From Anaerolineae bacterium (GTDB taxonomy: Bacteria; Chloroflexota; Anaerolineae; Aggregatilineales; Phototrophicaceae), in contig JANWYT010000022.1 in the NCBI GenBank assembly GCA_025055175.1, positions 1 to 64,000 on the forward strand: a stretch of DNA of 64,000 bases. Reading direction: 5' to 3'. Of this stretch, positions 17,015 to 26,301 are shown in pieces; positions within the stretch are counted from its first letter, which is position 1, and each line of letters begins with the position of its first letter. Both the position numbers and the translations under genes were made by a program. The notes under the pieces are model-generated. The model was given only the letters and a program-made list of their open reading frames with translations, did no database searches and was not told the origin of the DNA.

Positions 17015-18555
17015 GCCTGTCCCTCTCGTTCGTAGCGGTACAGCAGCAGGTCGTTGAAGACTTGCGTCTCAGTGCGCTCGTAGCCTGCTTGCTTGAGCCA
17101 AGCCAAAGCCTGCGCCCATTCAGGCCTGCCTGTCGCGGCGTATTCGCGCTCAGCTCGTGCATAGATGACGATCCACAGGCGCGGTGCGTTCCCCGCCGCC
17201 GTCGGCATGTCAGGATCGGCCAAGAAGCTCAGCGCTTCTTGGGTGGGCAGGGCCAGCGTGTCTTCAGCAGCGCCCAACGAATCGGCCAAGTAATGCTGGT
17301 CTAAATCAGGGCCATAGTAGCGCCCTGGCAACGCTGAGAGCTTGTTAACGTGGATGAGGCGATCTCCTGGGCGCCAGTCCTCGCGCACGTCTTCGATCAA
17401 ACGATGAACAGGCGAATAGGGGAAGGTGTCTAGGCTGTACTGTGCGTTCAGACCCAAGACGCTCAGGCCCAAGAATAGCAGCGCCATCAGCACGCGCAGA
17501 GGGCGCGGCGTGCGCGCATGACTTATCGACCAGCCGACGAAGCCATAGAGCATAGCAGCGCTAGCGATCAGCGAACGCTCCAAGAAGACCGGCTGAAGCT
17601 GTGAGACGAACCACATGAGCGCCATCGGGCCAAGCCACAGCGCCACTAAGAGGCCTGCGCTGCGCGCCTGCCGACGACTCGTGGGCTTGCGCAGGGCCAT
17701 GAGCCAAGTCAACAAGGCCAGCGTGAGCAGGGCCGTACTGCCCATCAAGCCCAGCAGCAGGCCCTCGGCGCTCAGCTCAGCATAGACTGTCAGGAACAGA
17801 TAGAGGGTCTGAAAGAAGTCGGCGGGCGTGGGCTGCGTCACCCAGTAGTACGAACGCACCTTGTCCAGCTGCGCGGGCAGATGGATGATCCAGGGAGTGT
17901 AGAGCAGCAAGGCCGAGCCTGCCCCCAGGACGAGGCCAATCAGAGCGTCGCAGCGCCGATAGCGCAGAGCCAGACTCAGGACGATGAGGCCTAGCACCAC
18001 CAAGTAGAAAGCCGCCAACTGCTGCGTGTACATAGCCAGCGCTGCACACCCACCAAAGCCCGACCACCAGGCCCAGCGCGCCCTATCGTTCGCGCGCCAA
18101 GCGCGCAGCGCACACCAGGTCGTCAGGATGAGCAGAGTCGCCAGCAGGCTGTACATGCGCGCTTCTTGAGAATAATGGACGTGGAAGCCCACTAGCGCCG
18201 TCGCCAGCGCTCCGAACAGCGCTGCTCGCTCGTCCAACAGGTCGTGCAACAGAGCATACAGCGCTGCGATAGACGCCAGGCCCAGGATCACGCTCCACAG
18301 GCGCACGACGAAGACGCCCTGGCCGAAGACACTCATCCAGGCGTTCAGGCTCAGGTAGTAGAGCAAAGGGTGGATATCCGCCGCCCCACCCAGTACCGGC
18401 GTCAGCGTGCCGTAAAGCATGGCGTCCAGGCCCTGACGAGCGAATAGCACCGCAAAGGCTTCATCGTACCACAGGCTACGCTGGCCCAGGCTGGGCAGGC
18501 GCAGCAGCAGGGCCAAGCCCAGGATGAGCAGTAGGACGAAGGCGCGACGCGGCAT
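17011..18555 (-). CDS. ArnT/GT39-like glycosyltransferase
   Basis: 514-aa polytopic protein. The first loop has GQRSLWYDEAFAVLFARQG with Asp31-Glu32, the catalytic acidic pair of the PMT/ArnT family. HPLLYYLSLNAWM stands where the family has HPPLYY, and HVHYSQEARMYSLLATL is the typical S-Q-E-A-R-M-Y motif after the fourth helix. The C-terminal 130 residues are extracytoplasmic. These marks make it the clearest glycosyltransferase of the operon. It should transfer a sugar from a polyprenyl-phosphate carrier to a protein or lipid acceptor. One base separates it from the upstream HEAT-like gene and its stop overlaps the next start (ATGA). Confidence 0.85.
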   Translation of the reverse strand: MPRRAFVLLLILGLALLLRLPSLGQRSLWYDEAFAVLFARQGLDAMLYGTLTPVLGGAADIHPLLYYLSLNAWMSVFGQGVFVVRLWSVILGLASIAALYALLHDLLDERAALFGALATALVGFHVHYSQEARMYSLLATLLILTTWCALRAWRANDRARWAWWSGFGGCAALAMYTQQLAAFYLVVLGLIVLSLALRYRRCDALIGLVLGAGSALLLYTPWIIHLPAQLDKVRSYYWVTQPTPADFFQTLYLFLTVYAELSAEGLLLGLMGSTALLTLALLTWLMALRKPTSRRQARSAGLLVALWLGPMALMWFVSQLQPVFLERSLIASAAMLYGFVGWSISHARTPRPLRVLMALLFLGLSVLGLNAQYSLDTFPYSPVHRLIEDVREDWRPGDRLIHVNKLSALPGRYYGPDLDQHYLADSLGAAEDTLALPTQEALSFLADPDMPTAAGNAPRLWIVIYARAEREYAATGRPEWAQALAWLKQAGYERTETQVFNDLLLYRYEREGQA

Positions 18556-18556
18556 G

Positions 18557-19114
18557 TCAGGACTCGGCGCTCTCGCTGGTAGATGGTGGACTCAACATAG
18601 CGTCCAAGCGCGCCAGGGCAAAGTGAGCTTTATGCACCAGCAGATCATCTTTCGACTCGGTGCAGCGCAGCAGCCATTCTCGCGGACTATTGGCGCGCAC
18701 AGCCTGCACGATGGCTTCACTGCCGTCTTTGAGACAGGCGTCAAGGGCCTGCAACGCCTCGTAGTTGGCCTCCGATGGGAACTGCATGCCCTTATCGCGC
18801 AGCAAGGCCAGCAACGGGCCAATCAGCAAGTAAGGACGCGCTTTGCTCAGGGCGAACAAGACGGTTGCCGAGTCGCCAGGTTTGTTCCTGACCAAGGCGA
18901 CGAGGTAATGGATCGTATCAGCTTGGCGACGCTCATCCAGTACCAAACGCACCAACTCGCGAGGTAGATTGCCCTCGTAGTTCTTATCCTCCATCGGATT
19001 GCTGTGGCGCTCTAGCACCAGAGCAATCTGGAACAGGGCGTTCTCGCGCTCGTCAACGTCGCGGTCGACGGCTAGTCGCAGCGTCTGCTCCCAAACTTCC
19101 ATGATACGGCTCAC
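18557..19114 (-). CDS. HEAT-like all-helical cytoplasmic protein, function unknown
   Basis: 185-aa soluble protein with no signal or membrane segment. Alternating helices such as LVRLVLDERRQADTIHYLV, LIGPLLALLRDK and YEALQALDACLKDGSEAIV look like HEAT/Armadillo-type repeats, but no repeat consensus is strong. It is the only soluble product in an operon of eight polytopic membrane proteins. GTG 19114 is preferred over ATG 19102 because GAGGAG lies five bases before the GTG. It might be a scaffold or regulator of the glycan machinery; this is only an inference from position. Confidence 0.7.
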   Translation of the reverse strand: MSRIMEVWEQTLRLAVDRDVDERENALFQIALVLERHSNPMEDKNYEGNLPRELVRLVLDERRQADTIHYLVALVRNKPGDSATVLFALSKARPYLLIGPLLALLRDKGMQFPSEANYEALQALDACLKDGSEAIVQAVRANSPREWLLRCTESKDDLLVHKAHFALARLDAMLSPPSTSESAES

Positions 19115-19123
19115 AACGTCTCC

Positions 19124-20395
19124 TCATCTTTCTAGGGTCAGCAGCGGGTTAGGCTGTTGGCGAAGCTTGCGATAGAAGGCCCATCCCAGCCCTACCAAGA
19201 TGGCGCTGCGGGCTAGGACGACCAGCACCCACAGCGAGAACGACGGATGACTCGGCTGGAACACGCCGCCTGCGTCTCCGGTGCGGATGAACAAGAAAGG
19301 GTACTCCACAAAGGCCAGGACAGATAGCATGACCACCGTCAGGACGCCGTCGCGGCTCGGAAAGACCAGCAGAGTCAGCGGGATAATCTGCGAGAGCCAC
19401 TGGGGCGACCAGCCCTGCGACTGCAGATAGAAGACAATGAAGGTCAAGCCGACGAAGGCTATCAAGCCTAGCGAGTCAGCGCGGCGCACTCGCAGGAACG
19501 CCGCCAGGCCCAGGGCCAGCGCTACACCCAAGCGCAACCAAGAGGGTATGCGCGGTGGATTGCGCTCTCCCACACCCTCATCCACGCCGTCGGCGCGCAG
19601 GTGGCTTTCAACTGTGCCGAAGTTGCCCGTCGTGTAATTGCCATCGATCAAGGCCCACACTGTCTGGTAGCTGGGCTTGCCGAACTGCGCCGTCAGCGAG
19701 ATGAGTGCGAAGTCGGCGTTGAGAGCGAACAGCGGCACATAGGCCAGCGCGAAGACTGCAAAAGCCGTACCTGCGCTGAGCGCAGCGCGTCGCCAGGGCC
19801 AGAAGCGTGCCAACGCTCCCAAGACCAATAGCGGCACAAACTTCACCAGCGCTCCAATCCCCAGCATGACCCCTGTTAAGCGCGGCCTGTTCTCCAAAGC
19901 TAGGCTGATCCCGCCTAGCAGCGCCAGCGTAGCCCACGAGTCGAAGTTCCACCACATAAAGATCGTCGGCGCGAGCAGGACAGCATAAAGCCAGGCCAAA
20001 GCCAGGCCCAACCCTTCTCCGTGTAAGCGCGCCCCAATGCGTCGCAACAGAGCCAGGTTGCCCACTTCAAACGTGATGGCTAGCATCCCTAGCACCAGCG
20101 ACCAATTATCATAGCTGGCCTGAGCGCCCAGCAGCGCATGGACGCCAGTCGTCGTCAGATACCACAGTGGCGGGAACTCACTCCACCAATCGCGGAAGGG
20201 CCACAGGCCCTCGTCTTCTAGCGACGACAAGACGTAGTGGTAGAGTCTGTCGCCGCCCGCGCCGATGCCACGCTCCACCCCGTCGATGAAGAAGGGCGGA
20301 TAGGCTAGCAGCAGCGAAGCGCGGAAGGCGACGAACAACATCAGCAGCAGGCGGAAATCAGCCAGCAGCGGAGGGAACTTCAGCGAGTCGTTCAT
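19124..20395 (-). CDS. GT87-like polytopic glycosyltransferase
   Basis: 423-aa membrane protein with about ten helices. Its first loop runs YPPFFIDGVERGIGAGGDRL and then WPFRDWWSEFPPLWYLTTTG, placing acidic residues and an FPPLWY segment where GT-C enzymes have their catalytic and HPPL-like motifs. LTGVMLGIGALVKFVPLLVL is a common GT87/DUF2029 segment containing the conserved K-F-x-P. Its start overlaps the previous stop by ATGA. Expected to act on polyprenyl-linked sugars at the outer face of the membrane. Exact family assignment needs profile comparison. Confidence 0.7.
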   Translation of the reverse strand: MNDSLKFPPLLADFRLLLMLFVAFRASLLLAYPPFFIDGVERGIGAGGDRLYHYVLSSLEDEGLWPFRDWWSEFPPLWYLTTTGVHALLGAQASYDNWSLVLGMLAITFEVGNLALLRRIGARLHGEGLGLALAWLYAVLLAPTIFMWWNFDSWATLALLGGISLALENRPRLTGVMLGIGALVKFVPLLVLGALARFWPWRRAALSAGTAFAVFALAYVPLFALNADFALISLTAQFGKPSYQTVWALIDGNYTTGNFGTVESHLRADGVDEGVGERNPPRIPSWLRLGVALALGLAAFLRVRRADSLGLIAFVGLTFIVFYLQSQGWSPQWLSQIIPLTLLVFPSRDGVLTVVMLSVLAFVEYPFLFIRTGDAGGVFQPSHPSFSLWVLVVLARSAILVGLGWAFYRKLRQQPNPLLTLER

Positions 20396-21843
20396 GGCCC
20401 GCCCTCCTGGTCGGCCCGAAGCTGATACAACACTGCCAAGTCGTCACCATACAGGCGCACCCAGGCGGAATCGTCGGCCAGCGCTTGGGCCAGGCCACTA
20501 CCCGTTTCGATGAGCGCTAGGCGAATCCCGTAGCGTTGGAAAGCAGCCCGCCAATCCGTCCGCGCAGTAGCGACATCTAAGTAAGTATAGAGGAAGTCGC
20601 CATACAAGTCCGTCCGCCCGTCGATGAACACAGGATACTCTGGAGCGAAGAACACGAGGTAGCCACCCCAATTATAACTGTTGAAGAGCTGGCCGAGCGC
20701 GCCCGACTCGCGCAGCGCTTGGGCAGCTCGCACAGGCAACAGGCGCATCCTGACGTCTTCCACCGTGCGCGGCGCGATCACCCCCAGCGCATAGACGATC
20801 ACCGCCGCCCAGACGATCCCCAGTAGGGCCAGGTTCAAGCTCGCCTGGCGCGGCGTGGGGCGGCGCGACGGCAGCGACCATCCGCGCACCCTCAGAGCAG
20901 AGTCGGCTAAGTGACTCAGCAGGGGCGCACAAGCTACTGCGAACACGGCGATGTTGCGACCGTAAAGCAGAGCCAAGAACAGCGTGCCGCTCACCAAGAG
21001 GAAGCCTACTGCGTCCAGCGGTGCGCGGCTGGCCCAAGCCGCTCCAAACAGCATCACTATCAGGCCGATGAAGGGCCAGGTCTCGCGGCCTTGGAAATTA
21101 GGTGAATTCCATTCTTGAATGAAAGCGCGCAGAGCATCCATGCCCACCGTCTGAAACGGCACGAGAGCATTTTGCAGACCATAGGGGCTGATGAGCAAAG
21201 CCACACCGCACAGAACGAAGGTCAACGCCAAGCGCGGCAAAAAACCAGGTGTGCGCCTCGTCGGCGAGAATAGGCCGTTTAGTGCTTCCCCCACGCCGAA
21301 AGCTAGCATGAACAAAAAGCCGATGGCGTGGCCGGCATGTAAATTGCCCCACAGGATCATCAGCGCAGGCAAGGCGAAGAGCAGGCGCGTTTGACCGGCT
21401 CTGGCACGGTAGAGCAAAGCCAAGAACAGCGCACTGAAGGCGAAAGAGACCATCTGCGGACGCGCTGCCCAGAAGACGGCAGCAGCAGCAGCAGCCAACA
21501 CTAGCACAAAGCCGCGCAAGATGGCGTGGCCCTGGCAAGCACTGTACAGGGCTAAGACACCAACAATGGCCAGCCCTGCTGTCCACAGCGCTAAGCCAAA
21601 GTCGCCCAGCACGCGGTACAGCGCAACCATGGCGAGCTGCGCTCCCCAACTGTGGTTGATCCAGGGTTGACCTCGGAGGGTGTGCGAGAACGGATCGGCG
21701 TAGATCATGCCTTGACTGAGGGTGTATTCGCCGCTGCGAAGATGCCACCAGGTGTCGGTGTCAGCGGGTACGCGCCAGGCGATGGCTAGCACCAGAGCTG
21801 CCAACACGCCAACTAGCGTTCGTTCGAGAGTCAGGGCGCGCAC
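20392..21843 (-). CDS. Polytopic membrane protein with DTWWHL loop, probable glycan enzyme
   Basis: 483-aa protein with roughly ten hydrophobic segments. The first loop DTDTWWHLRSGEYTL followed by DPFSHTLRGQPWINHSWGAQ is a pattern shared by many uncharacterised bacterial membrane proteins that resemble GT-C enzymes. The soluble C-terminus holds FNSYNWGGYLVFFAPEYPVF and DGRTDLYGD, also usual for this group. No curated function is known to me. GTG start at 21843 overlaps the O-antigen ligase gene by 13 bp. The operon and topology point to surface-glycan assembly. Confidence 0.7.
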   Translation of the reverse strand: MRALTLERTLVGVLAALVLAIAWRVPADTDTWWHLRSGEYTLSQGMIYADPFSHTLRGQPWINHSWGAQLAMVALYRVLGDFGLALWTAGLAIVGVLALYSACQGHAILRGFVLVLAAAAAAVFWAARPQMVSFAFSALFLALLYRARAGQTRLLFALPALMILWGNLHAGHAIGFLFMLAFGVGEALNGLFSPTRRTPGFLPRLALTFVLCGVALLISPYGLQNALVPFQTVGMDALRAFIQEWNSPNFQGRETWPFIGLIVMLFGAAWASRAPLDAVGFLLVSGTLFLALLYGRNIAVFAVACAPLLSHLADSALRVRGWSLPSRRPTPRQASLNLALLGIVWAAVIVYALGVIAPRTVEDVRMRLLPVRAAQALRESGALGQLFNSYNWGGYLVFFAPEYPVFIDGRTDLYGDFLYTYLDVATARTDWRAAFQRYGIRLALIETGSGLAQALADDSAWVRLYGDDLAVLYQLRADQEGGP

Positions 21844-23642
21844 GTTGTCAACGCTCCTACTTGGGGTAGATATTCCTGGGGCAGCACGTCGCGCAGGAAC
21901 TGCCAGCGCGCAAAGCTAAGCCAGCGCTCGTCCTGGATGATGGTCATCGGCGCAGGCCTCTGCCCTGCGATCACTTGCTCCAGGCGCAGCAGCGGCGGCC
22001 AATCCGTCGCCAAACGCCGAGCCTGAGCCAGCGCGCGGCGCGCCTCGTCCCGATCGCCTGCTTGGCAAGCCAGAGCCGCGCGGTTGACCCAGGCTGAAGC
22101 ATGATACGGCTCAAGCTCAGTATAGCGCAGATAACCTGCTCTGGCCCGCGCCAGGGCCGCCGAGTCGTTCGTCTGCCAGGCCACCAGCCCGTAGAGCAAG
22201 GCCTGCTGTAAGAGATATACGGGCTGATACGGATCGGCATCAACGAGAGGCTGTAAAGCTTGAGCAGATGTCAGCGGCGCTTCGTAGGCGCGGCTGAGGA
22301 CAGCGTAGGCTTGACGATACAGCCCACTATTCCATGCCCCTGCCCCAATGATTGCCGTCCACAGCGCCGTCATGCTTAGCGGATGACCCAGCCTACGCCA
22401 CGCGGTCTGCATGGGCCGTGCGTTCAGAGGCAAGCAGGCCAAAACGAACAGCAGCAAACCGATGATCGCGATAGCAGGCATCATCGACGGTGTATCGAAC
22501 AGATGGTGGACGCTGTAAGCCAGTAAGGCTGCTCCCGCTCCCCATAGCGTCGCGCGGTCTTCATCCTGGGTGAGGTTTTGCCAGCAGGAGCGCACTGCCA
22601 AAAAAGTCGTCCAGGCCAAGACGATCAGGCCCAACAAGCCTAGCTCCGCTGCTACCAACAGAGCGAAGTTGTGAGGATGGCTGTGCGGCTGATTGGTCGG
22701 GGTGGGATAACTGAGGGCCAGGCGATGACCATAAGTGAACAAGCCCTGCCCAAACAACGGCGACTCGCGGAACTGTTCCAGCGCGGCCTCCCACAGCAGC
22801 AGGCGGTAATCAGCAGTACGACCCGCCTGATTGAGCGAGGCCAGCAGCAGCGAGGCTAGGATCAGAGCCGCCGCTATGGCTGAACCGATCATCGCCAGCA
22901 CAACGCGCTGCTCGTGCCGCGCGGCTTCACGCCAGCGCGCACAACTCAGCCAACCCGCCCGTCGCAAACTCAAGAACAGCAACAACCCCACGCCACAGGC
23001 GAAGCCTAGCAACGCTCCGCGCGAATTGCTTAAGACAACGATGAGACCGCAGATGGTGGCATATCCTCCCATGAAGACGCGCTCAGCACGCCGTGACGCC
23101 CAAGCTCGACCCAATGCCAGCAGTCCCGTCGCGCTCATAGACGCACCCAGCGCATTCGGATTGCCTAGCAAGCCGACGGGTCGTATTAGACCCTCGCCAC
23201 GCCCCCAAGCGTTGACCACCTGCCAAAGCGCAAAGAAAGCCCAGATCAAGCCGACGATCAGCAGAGAGTCGATCAGGATGCGCCGACGGACGCCATTGGC
23301 TAAAACATCTGCCAGCAGATAGAAGCATGATAAATACAGGCCTACGTAGCCCAGCGCTTCGGCGCTGCGCCGCCAAGTTGTGCTGTCTGCCAGGTTGAAG
23401 GCGATGGACGTAGCAATGGCCAGCCCCCAGACTACGAAAGCTGGGTCATAGGGTGTACTGTGCCAACGCCAGCGCAGGCGATAGCGCAGGCTCAGCCAGA
23501 CGACAGCACCCAGCCCCAGCAGGCTCAGCGTCAGGGGTTGAGCATCTACCAGAGCCAATAACCCGTTGAAGGTCAGGCCCAGACTGAGCAGGTAGGCTAA
23601 GACCAGGGTGAACAAGCTGCGCATGGCGAAACGAGCGCTCAC
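21831..23642 (-). CDS. O-antigen ligase/polymerase family protein (WaaL/Wzy) with TPR-like tail
   Basis: 603-aa protein, first gene of the operon. About twelve membrane helices carry a Wzy_C/O-antigen ligase signature: RLLLWEAALEQFRESPLFGQ, GLFTYGH, then HSHPHNFALLVAAELGLLGL, whose H-x-H-N and EL-G-GL elements mark this family. It joins or polymerises lipid-linked glycans outside the membrane. The last 170 residues are helical with TPR-like content (Y-x-x-LEPYHASAWVNRAALA...GDRDEARRALAQA), which is common in Gram-positive and Chloroflexota members. GTG 23642 is supported by AAGGA six bases upstream; ATG 23624 is the alternative. Confidence 0.82.
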   Translation of the reverse strand: MSARFAMRSLFTLVLAYLLSLGLTFNGLLALVDAQPLTLSLLGLGAVVWLSLRYRLRWRWHSTPYDPAFVVWGLAIATSIAFNLADSTTWRRSAEALGYVGLYLSCFYLLADVLANGVRRRILIDSLLIVGLIWAFFALWQVVNAWGRGEGLIRPVGLLGNPNALGASMSATGLLALGRAWASRRAERVFMGGYATICGLIVVLSNSRGALLGFACGVGLLLFLSLRRAGWLSCARWREAARHEQRVVLAMIGSAIAAALILASLLLASLNQAGRTADYRLLLWEAALEQFRESPLFGQGLFTYGHRLALSYPTPTNQPHSHPHNFALLVAAELGLLGLIVLAWTTFLAVRSCWQNLTQDEDRATLWGAGAALLAYSVHHLFDTPSMMPAIAIIGLLLFVLACLPLNARPMQTAWRRLGHPLSMTALWTAIIGAGAWNSGLYRQAYAVLSRAYEAPLTSAQALQPLVDADPYQPVYLLQQALLYGLVAWQTNDSAALARARAGYLRYTELEPYHASAWVNRAALACQAGDRDEARRALAQARRLATDWPPLLRLEQVIAGQRPAPMTIIQDERWLSFARWQFLRDVLPQEYLPQVGALTTCAP

Positions 23643-23666
23643 GAACTATCCTTGATCTGTCCAATC

Positions 23667-23680
23667 ATCCTGAACAGGAT
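23667..23680. promoter_or_regulatory. Inverted repeat in a divergent promoter region
   Basis: ATCCTG-AA-CAGGAT lies in the 49-bp gap between the divergent starts at 23642 (leftward operon) and 23692 (rightward gene). A dyad centred between two divergent genes could be an operator; it could also arise by chance. No convincing sigma-70 promoter was found in either direction in this gap. Confidence 0.3.
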
Positions 23681-23691
23681 ATTAGCGCACA

Positions 23692-24867
23692 ATGTCCCGT
23701 TTGCAGATTGCTGATTTTGTTCGTCCCGCGCTTATCGCGCCGCTGCTGCTGCTGGTCTATGCCTATGTGTTGGTAGTGAGTTACGACAATCCGCTGGCTC
23801 TGGTGACAATTGGCGCACGCTACGCTCCGTCCTTCCTAGACGCCTATGCCTATAGCGCCGAGGGCTACGATGGCCAGAGCGTCTATTACATTGCGCGCTT
23901 TGGCTGGGAAGCCATACCTTACCTAGACGTGCCAGCCTATCGTCTGCAACGCATCTTGCTGCCTGTCCTAGGGGCGGCACAGGCGCGCCTGATGGGTGGC
24001 ACAGAGAGTCTCCACTACGCCCTGCTGATCGTCAACCTGCTGGCCCTGAGCGGCGGCACTTTGGCCCTGGAGAGGCTGCTGGAGCATTTTGATACGTCGC
24101 GCTGGTTAGCCCTGGGTTATGGCTTGTCAGTAGGAGTATTCGGAGCGGCGCGCCTCACCACCACCGAGACGCTAGCTTACGGGTTGGTGATCGCTGCGCT
24201 GCTGTCAGCAGCGTACCACCGCGTAGGATGGGCAGCAGCCCTGTTAGGACTGGCAGGCCTAGCTAAAGAGACGACTCTCATCTTCGTAGCCGCTTATGGG
24301 CTGTGGTGGGCTGGGCAGCGCGACGCAGTTCGCCTGGGCATGACACTGGCGCTGGGTGGTGGGCCTTTTGCCCTGTGGCAAATCGTCCTTTACGGTCAGG
24401 TAGGCGCGTTCGGCGTGGGCAGCGGCGGCGAACAAGCCACATCGTTTGAGCTGATCCCGTTGATGGGCGTGCTGCGCATCCTCGCTGAAGGCAGCCTGAG
24501 CATTTTTCTGGCCCTGCTGCCAATCTTGTTCATCTTCGTGCTGTTGCCTACGCTGTGGGCGCTAAGTCAGGTATGGCGCGACGTGCGCACCGAGTGGGCC
24601 AGCCAGCACAGAGACTATCCACGCACGGAGCGCAGCGGTATCAGCGTCTGGACATGCTTCTTGGGCCTAAACGCCCTGGTCATGCTCTTTGTGCCATTCT
24701 CCACCTACCGCGAAATTCTGGGCATTCTGCGTTTCATCGTCGGCTTGCAAGTAGCCCTCATCGCCTATGCTGCTTTCAAGAAGCAGCGCCGAGTCTTGAT
24801 TTACAGCACGCTGTGGGCGCTGACCTCGCTCTTTGTGATCTTATCGGACGCTGCCAGCGCGCCCTAG
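23692..24867 (+). CDS. Polytopic membrane protein with YDGQ motif
   Basis: 391-aa protein with about nine helices. It has AYSAEGYDGQSVYYIARFG followed by DVPAYRLQRILLPVLG, a pattern (YDGQ..Y..A, paYR.qRI..P) seen in a group of bacterial membrane proteins annotated only as hypothetical or mannosyltransferase-like. The YDG acidic residue lies in the loop where GT-C enzymes keep their catalytic Asp. It is divergent from the nine-gene operon and convergent with the sugar transferase gene two bases away. Probably belongs to the same glycan pathway; the activity is not established. Confidence 0.68.
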   Translation: MSRLQIADFVRPALIAPLLLLVYAYVLVVSYDNPLALVTIGARYAPSFLDAYAYSAEGYDGQSVYYIARFGWEAIPYLDVPAYRLQRILLPVLGAAQARLMGGTESLHYALLIVNLLALSGGTLALERLLEHFDTSRWLALGYGLSVGVFGAARLTTTETLAYGLVIAALLSAAYHRVGWAAALLGLAGLAKETTLIFVAAYGLWWAGQRDAVRLGMTLALGGGPFALWQIVLYGQVGAFGVGSGGEQATSFELIPLMGVLRILAEGSLSIFLALLPILFIFVLLPTLWALSQVWRDVRTEWASQHRDYPRTERSGISVWTCFLGLNALVMLFVPFSTYREILGILRFIVGLQVALIAYAAFKKQRRVLIYSTLWALTSLFVILSDAASAP

Positions 24868-24869
24868 CT

Positions 24870-26288
24870 TTACTGCCCGCTCAAGCGCAGCACTTGGCCT
24901 ATTGTGCGCAGCAGGATGTTCACATCCAGCAGCAGCGATTGATGGCGAATGTAATACAAGTCATACTGCAACTTAATCAGCGCGTCCTGGTCGTCTGCGC
25001 CGTAGCGATAGCGCACTTGCGCCCAACCAGTCACTCCAGGACGAACGAGCAAGCGCGTGCGATAGAACGGAATTTTAGCCTGCAGGCGGCTCACGTGTTC
25101 TGGTCGTTCTGGACGCGGGCCGATCAGACTCATCTCGCCTTTGAAGATGTTCCAGAACTGCGGCAGCTCGTCGAGGCGCGTTTTGCGCATGATACGACCG
25201 AAGCGGGTTACGCGCGGATCGTTCTGCTGGGCGAAGACTGCCCCAGTGTGGCGTTCTGCGTCCATGACCATCGAACGAAACTTGACGATTTTGAAATGGC
25301 GACCATTGCGACCCACCCTCGTTTGACGGTAGAAGATTGTCCCCGGCGAATCTAGGCGGATGAGCAGAGCGATCAAGGGCAGGGACAAACCCAGGACGAA
25401 CAGACCCACGATGGAGACAAGCAGGTCGATCAGGCGCTTGAGGACAGGATATATGTCATAGCTAGGGCGCTCGCCTATGGGCAGAACAATCATCCAGTCG
25501 TCGCCGACGTTCTCTATCGGCACACGCTCAGTGATACGTTCATAAAGTAAAGGCATAGGCGTCAGAGTGACGCCGCGCTCGTAAGCATCCATAATGGCCT
25601 GGAACATCTCCCCGCTGTGCTGAGTCGTGGTCATCACCAATTCGCGGATGTTGTCGCGGTTGACGAAGTTCATCAAATCGCGGGCCGTGCCGATGATCGG
25701 CACGCCCTCAATTTCTCCACCAACCTCTGCTTCTGTGCCGATCAGGCCGCTGATGGTATATGCTCCGTAGGCGAAGCGCTGGACAGCCTGGATGATGATA
25801 CGCGCGTTGTCATCTGTGCCGACGATGAGCAAGCGACGTGGCGCGCTGGCCCAGCCCACCAGCACGGGGTTCAGTACTCGCGAAAGCGCCAACAGCAAGA
25901 AAGACGCCACGCCGTAGTATAAGATGAACAAGCGCGGCAGAGCGTTGCGATCCGACAGGAAGAAGACGATCAGGTAGACGACCAGCAGCTGCAGCGTAAT
26001 GACTAGCAGCCGTTGAATGCTGGCCATGCGCCGCGTCGCCAGCGCTAGATCATAGTAGCCATTGGCGCTGGCCAAGACAAACCACAGCGTTGCCAGGAGA
26101 AAGAACCAGCTTGCTTGAGGCAGCAGAAAATCCAGAGTGAAAGCATAATCGGCCACTCGCGACCAAACCCACAGGGCGATCAACACAGCGAGGACGACTG
26201 CTAGGGCATCGCCGATCATCAAAGCAAGGCGTCGTTCTGAAAAGCGCAGTTGCAGGCGGCGGCGCGGCGGACTGGGTGAAAAGAGCAT
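24870..26288 (-). CDS. Polyprenyl-phosphate sugar-phosphate transferase (WbaP/WcaJ-type)
   Basis: 472-aa initiating enzyme for surface polysaccharide: transfers a sugar-1-phosphate from a nucleotide sugar to undecaprenyl phosphate. The N-terminus has five hydrophobic segments, the middle (about 150-270) is a nucleotide-binding-like domain, and the C-terminal 200 residues are the bacterial sugar transferase domain. Visible marks are KRLIDLLVSIVGLFVLG, FYRQTRVGRNGRHFKIVKFR, LDELPQFWNIFKGEMSLIGP, RPERPEH and PGVTGWAQVRYRYG. It is 13 bp downstream of the 552-aa membrane protein gene and likely shares its promoter. It would supply the lipid-linked primer extended by the glycosyltransferases to the left. 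Confidence 0.92.
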   Translation of the reverse strand: MLFSPSPPRRRLQLRFSERRLALMIGDALAVVLAVLIALWVWSRVADYAFTLDFLLPQASWFFLLATLWFVLASANGYYDLALATRRMASIQRLLVITLQLLVVYLIVFFLSDRNALPRLFILYYGVASFLLLALSRVLNPVLVGWASAPRRLLIVGTDDNARIIIQAVQRFAYGAYTISGLIGTEAEVGGEIEGVPIIGTARDLMNFVNRDNIRELVMTTTQHSGEMFQAIMDAYERGVTLTPMPLLYERITERVPIENVGDDWMIVLPIGERPSYDIYPVLKRLIDLLVSIVGLFVLGLSLPLIALLIRLDSPGTIFYRQTRVGRNGRHFKIVKFRSMVMDAERHTGAVFAQQNDPRVTRFGRIMRKTRLDELPQFWNIFKGEMSLIGPRPERPEHVSRLQAKIPFYRTRLLVRPGVTGWAQVRYRYGADDQDALIKLQYDLYYIRHQSLLLDVNILLRTIGQVLRLSGQ

Positions 26289-26301
26289 AGCGAGCTTCGC
26301 T

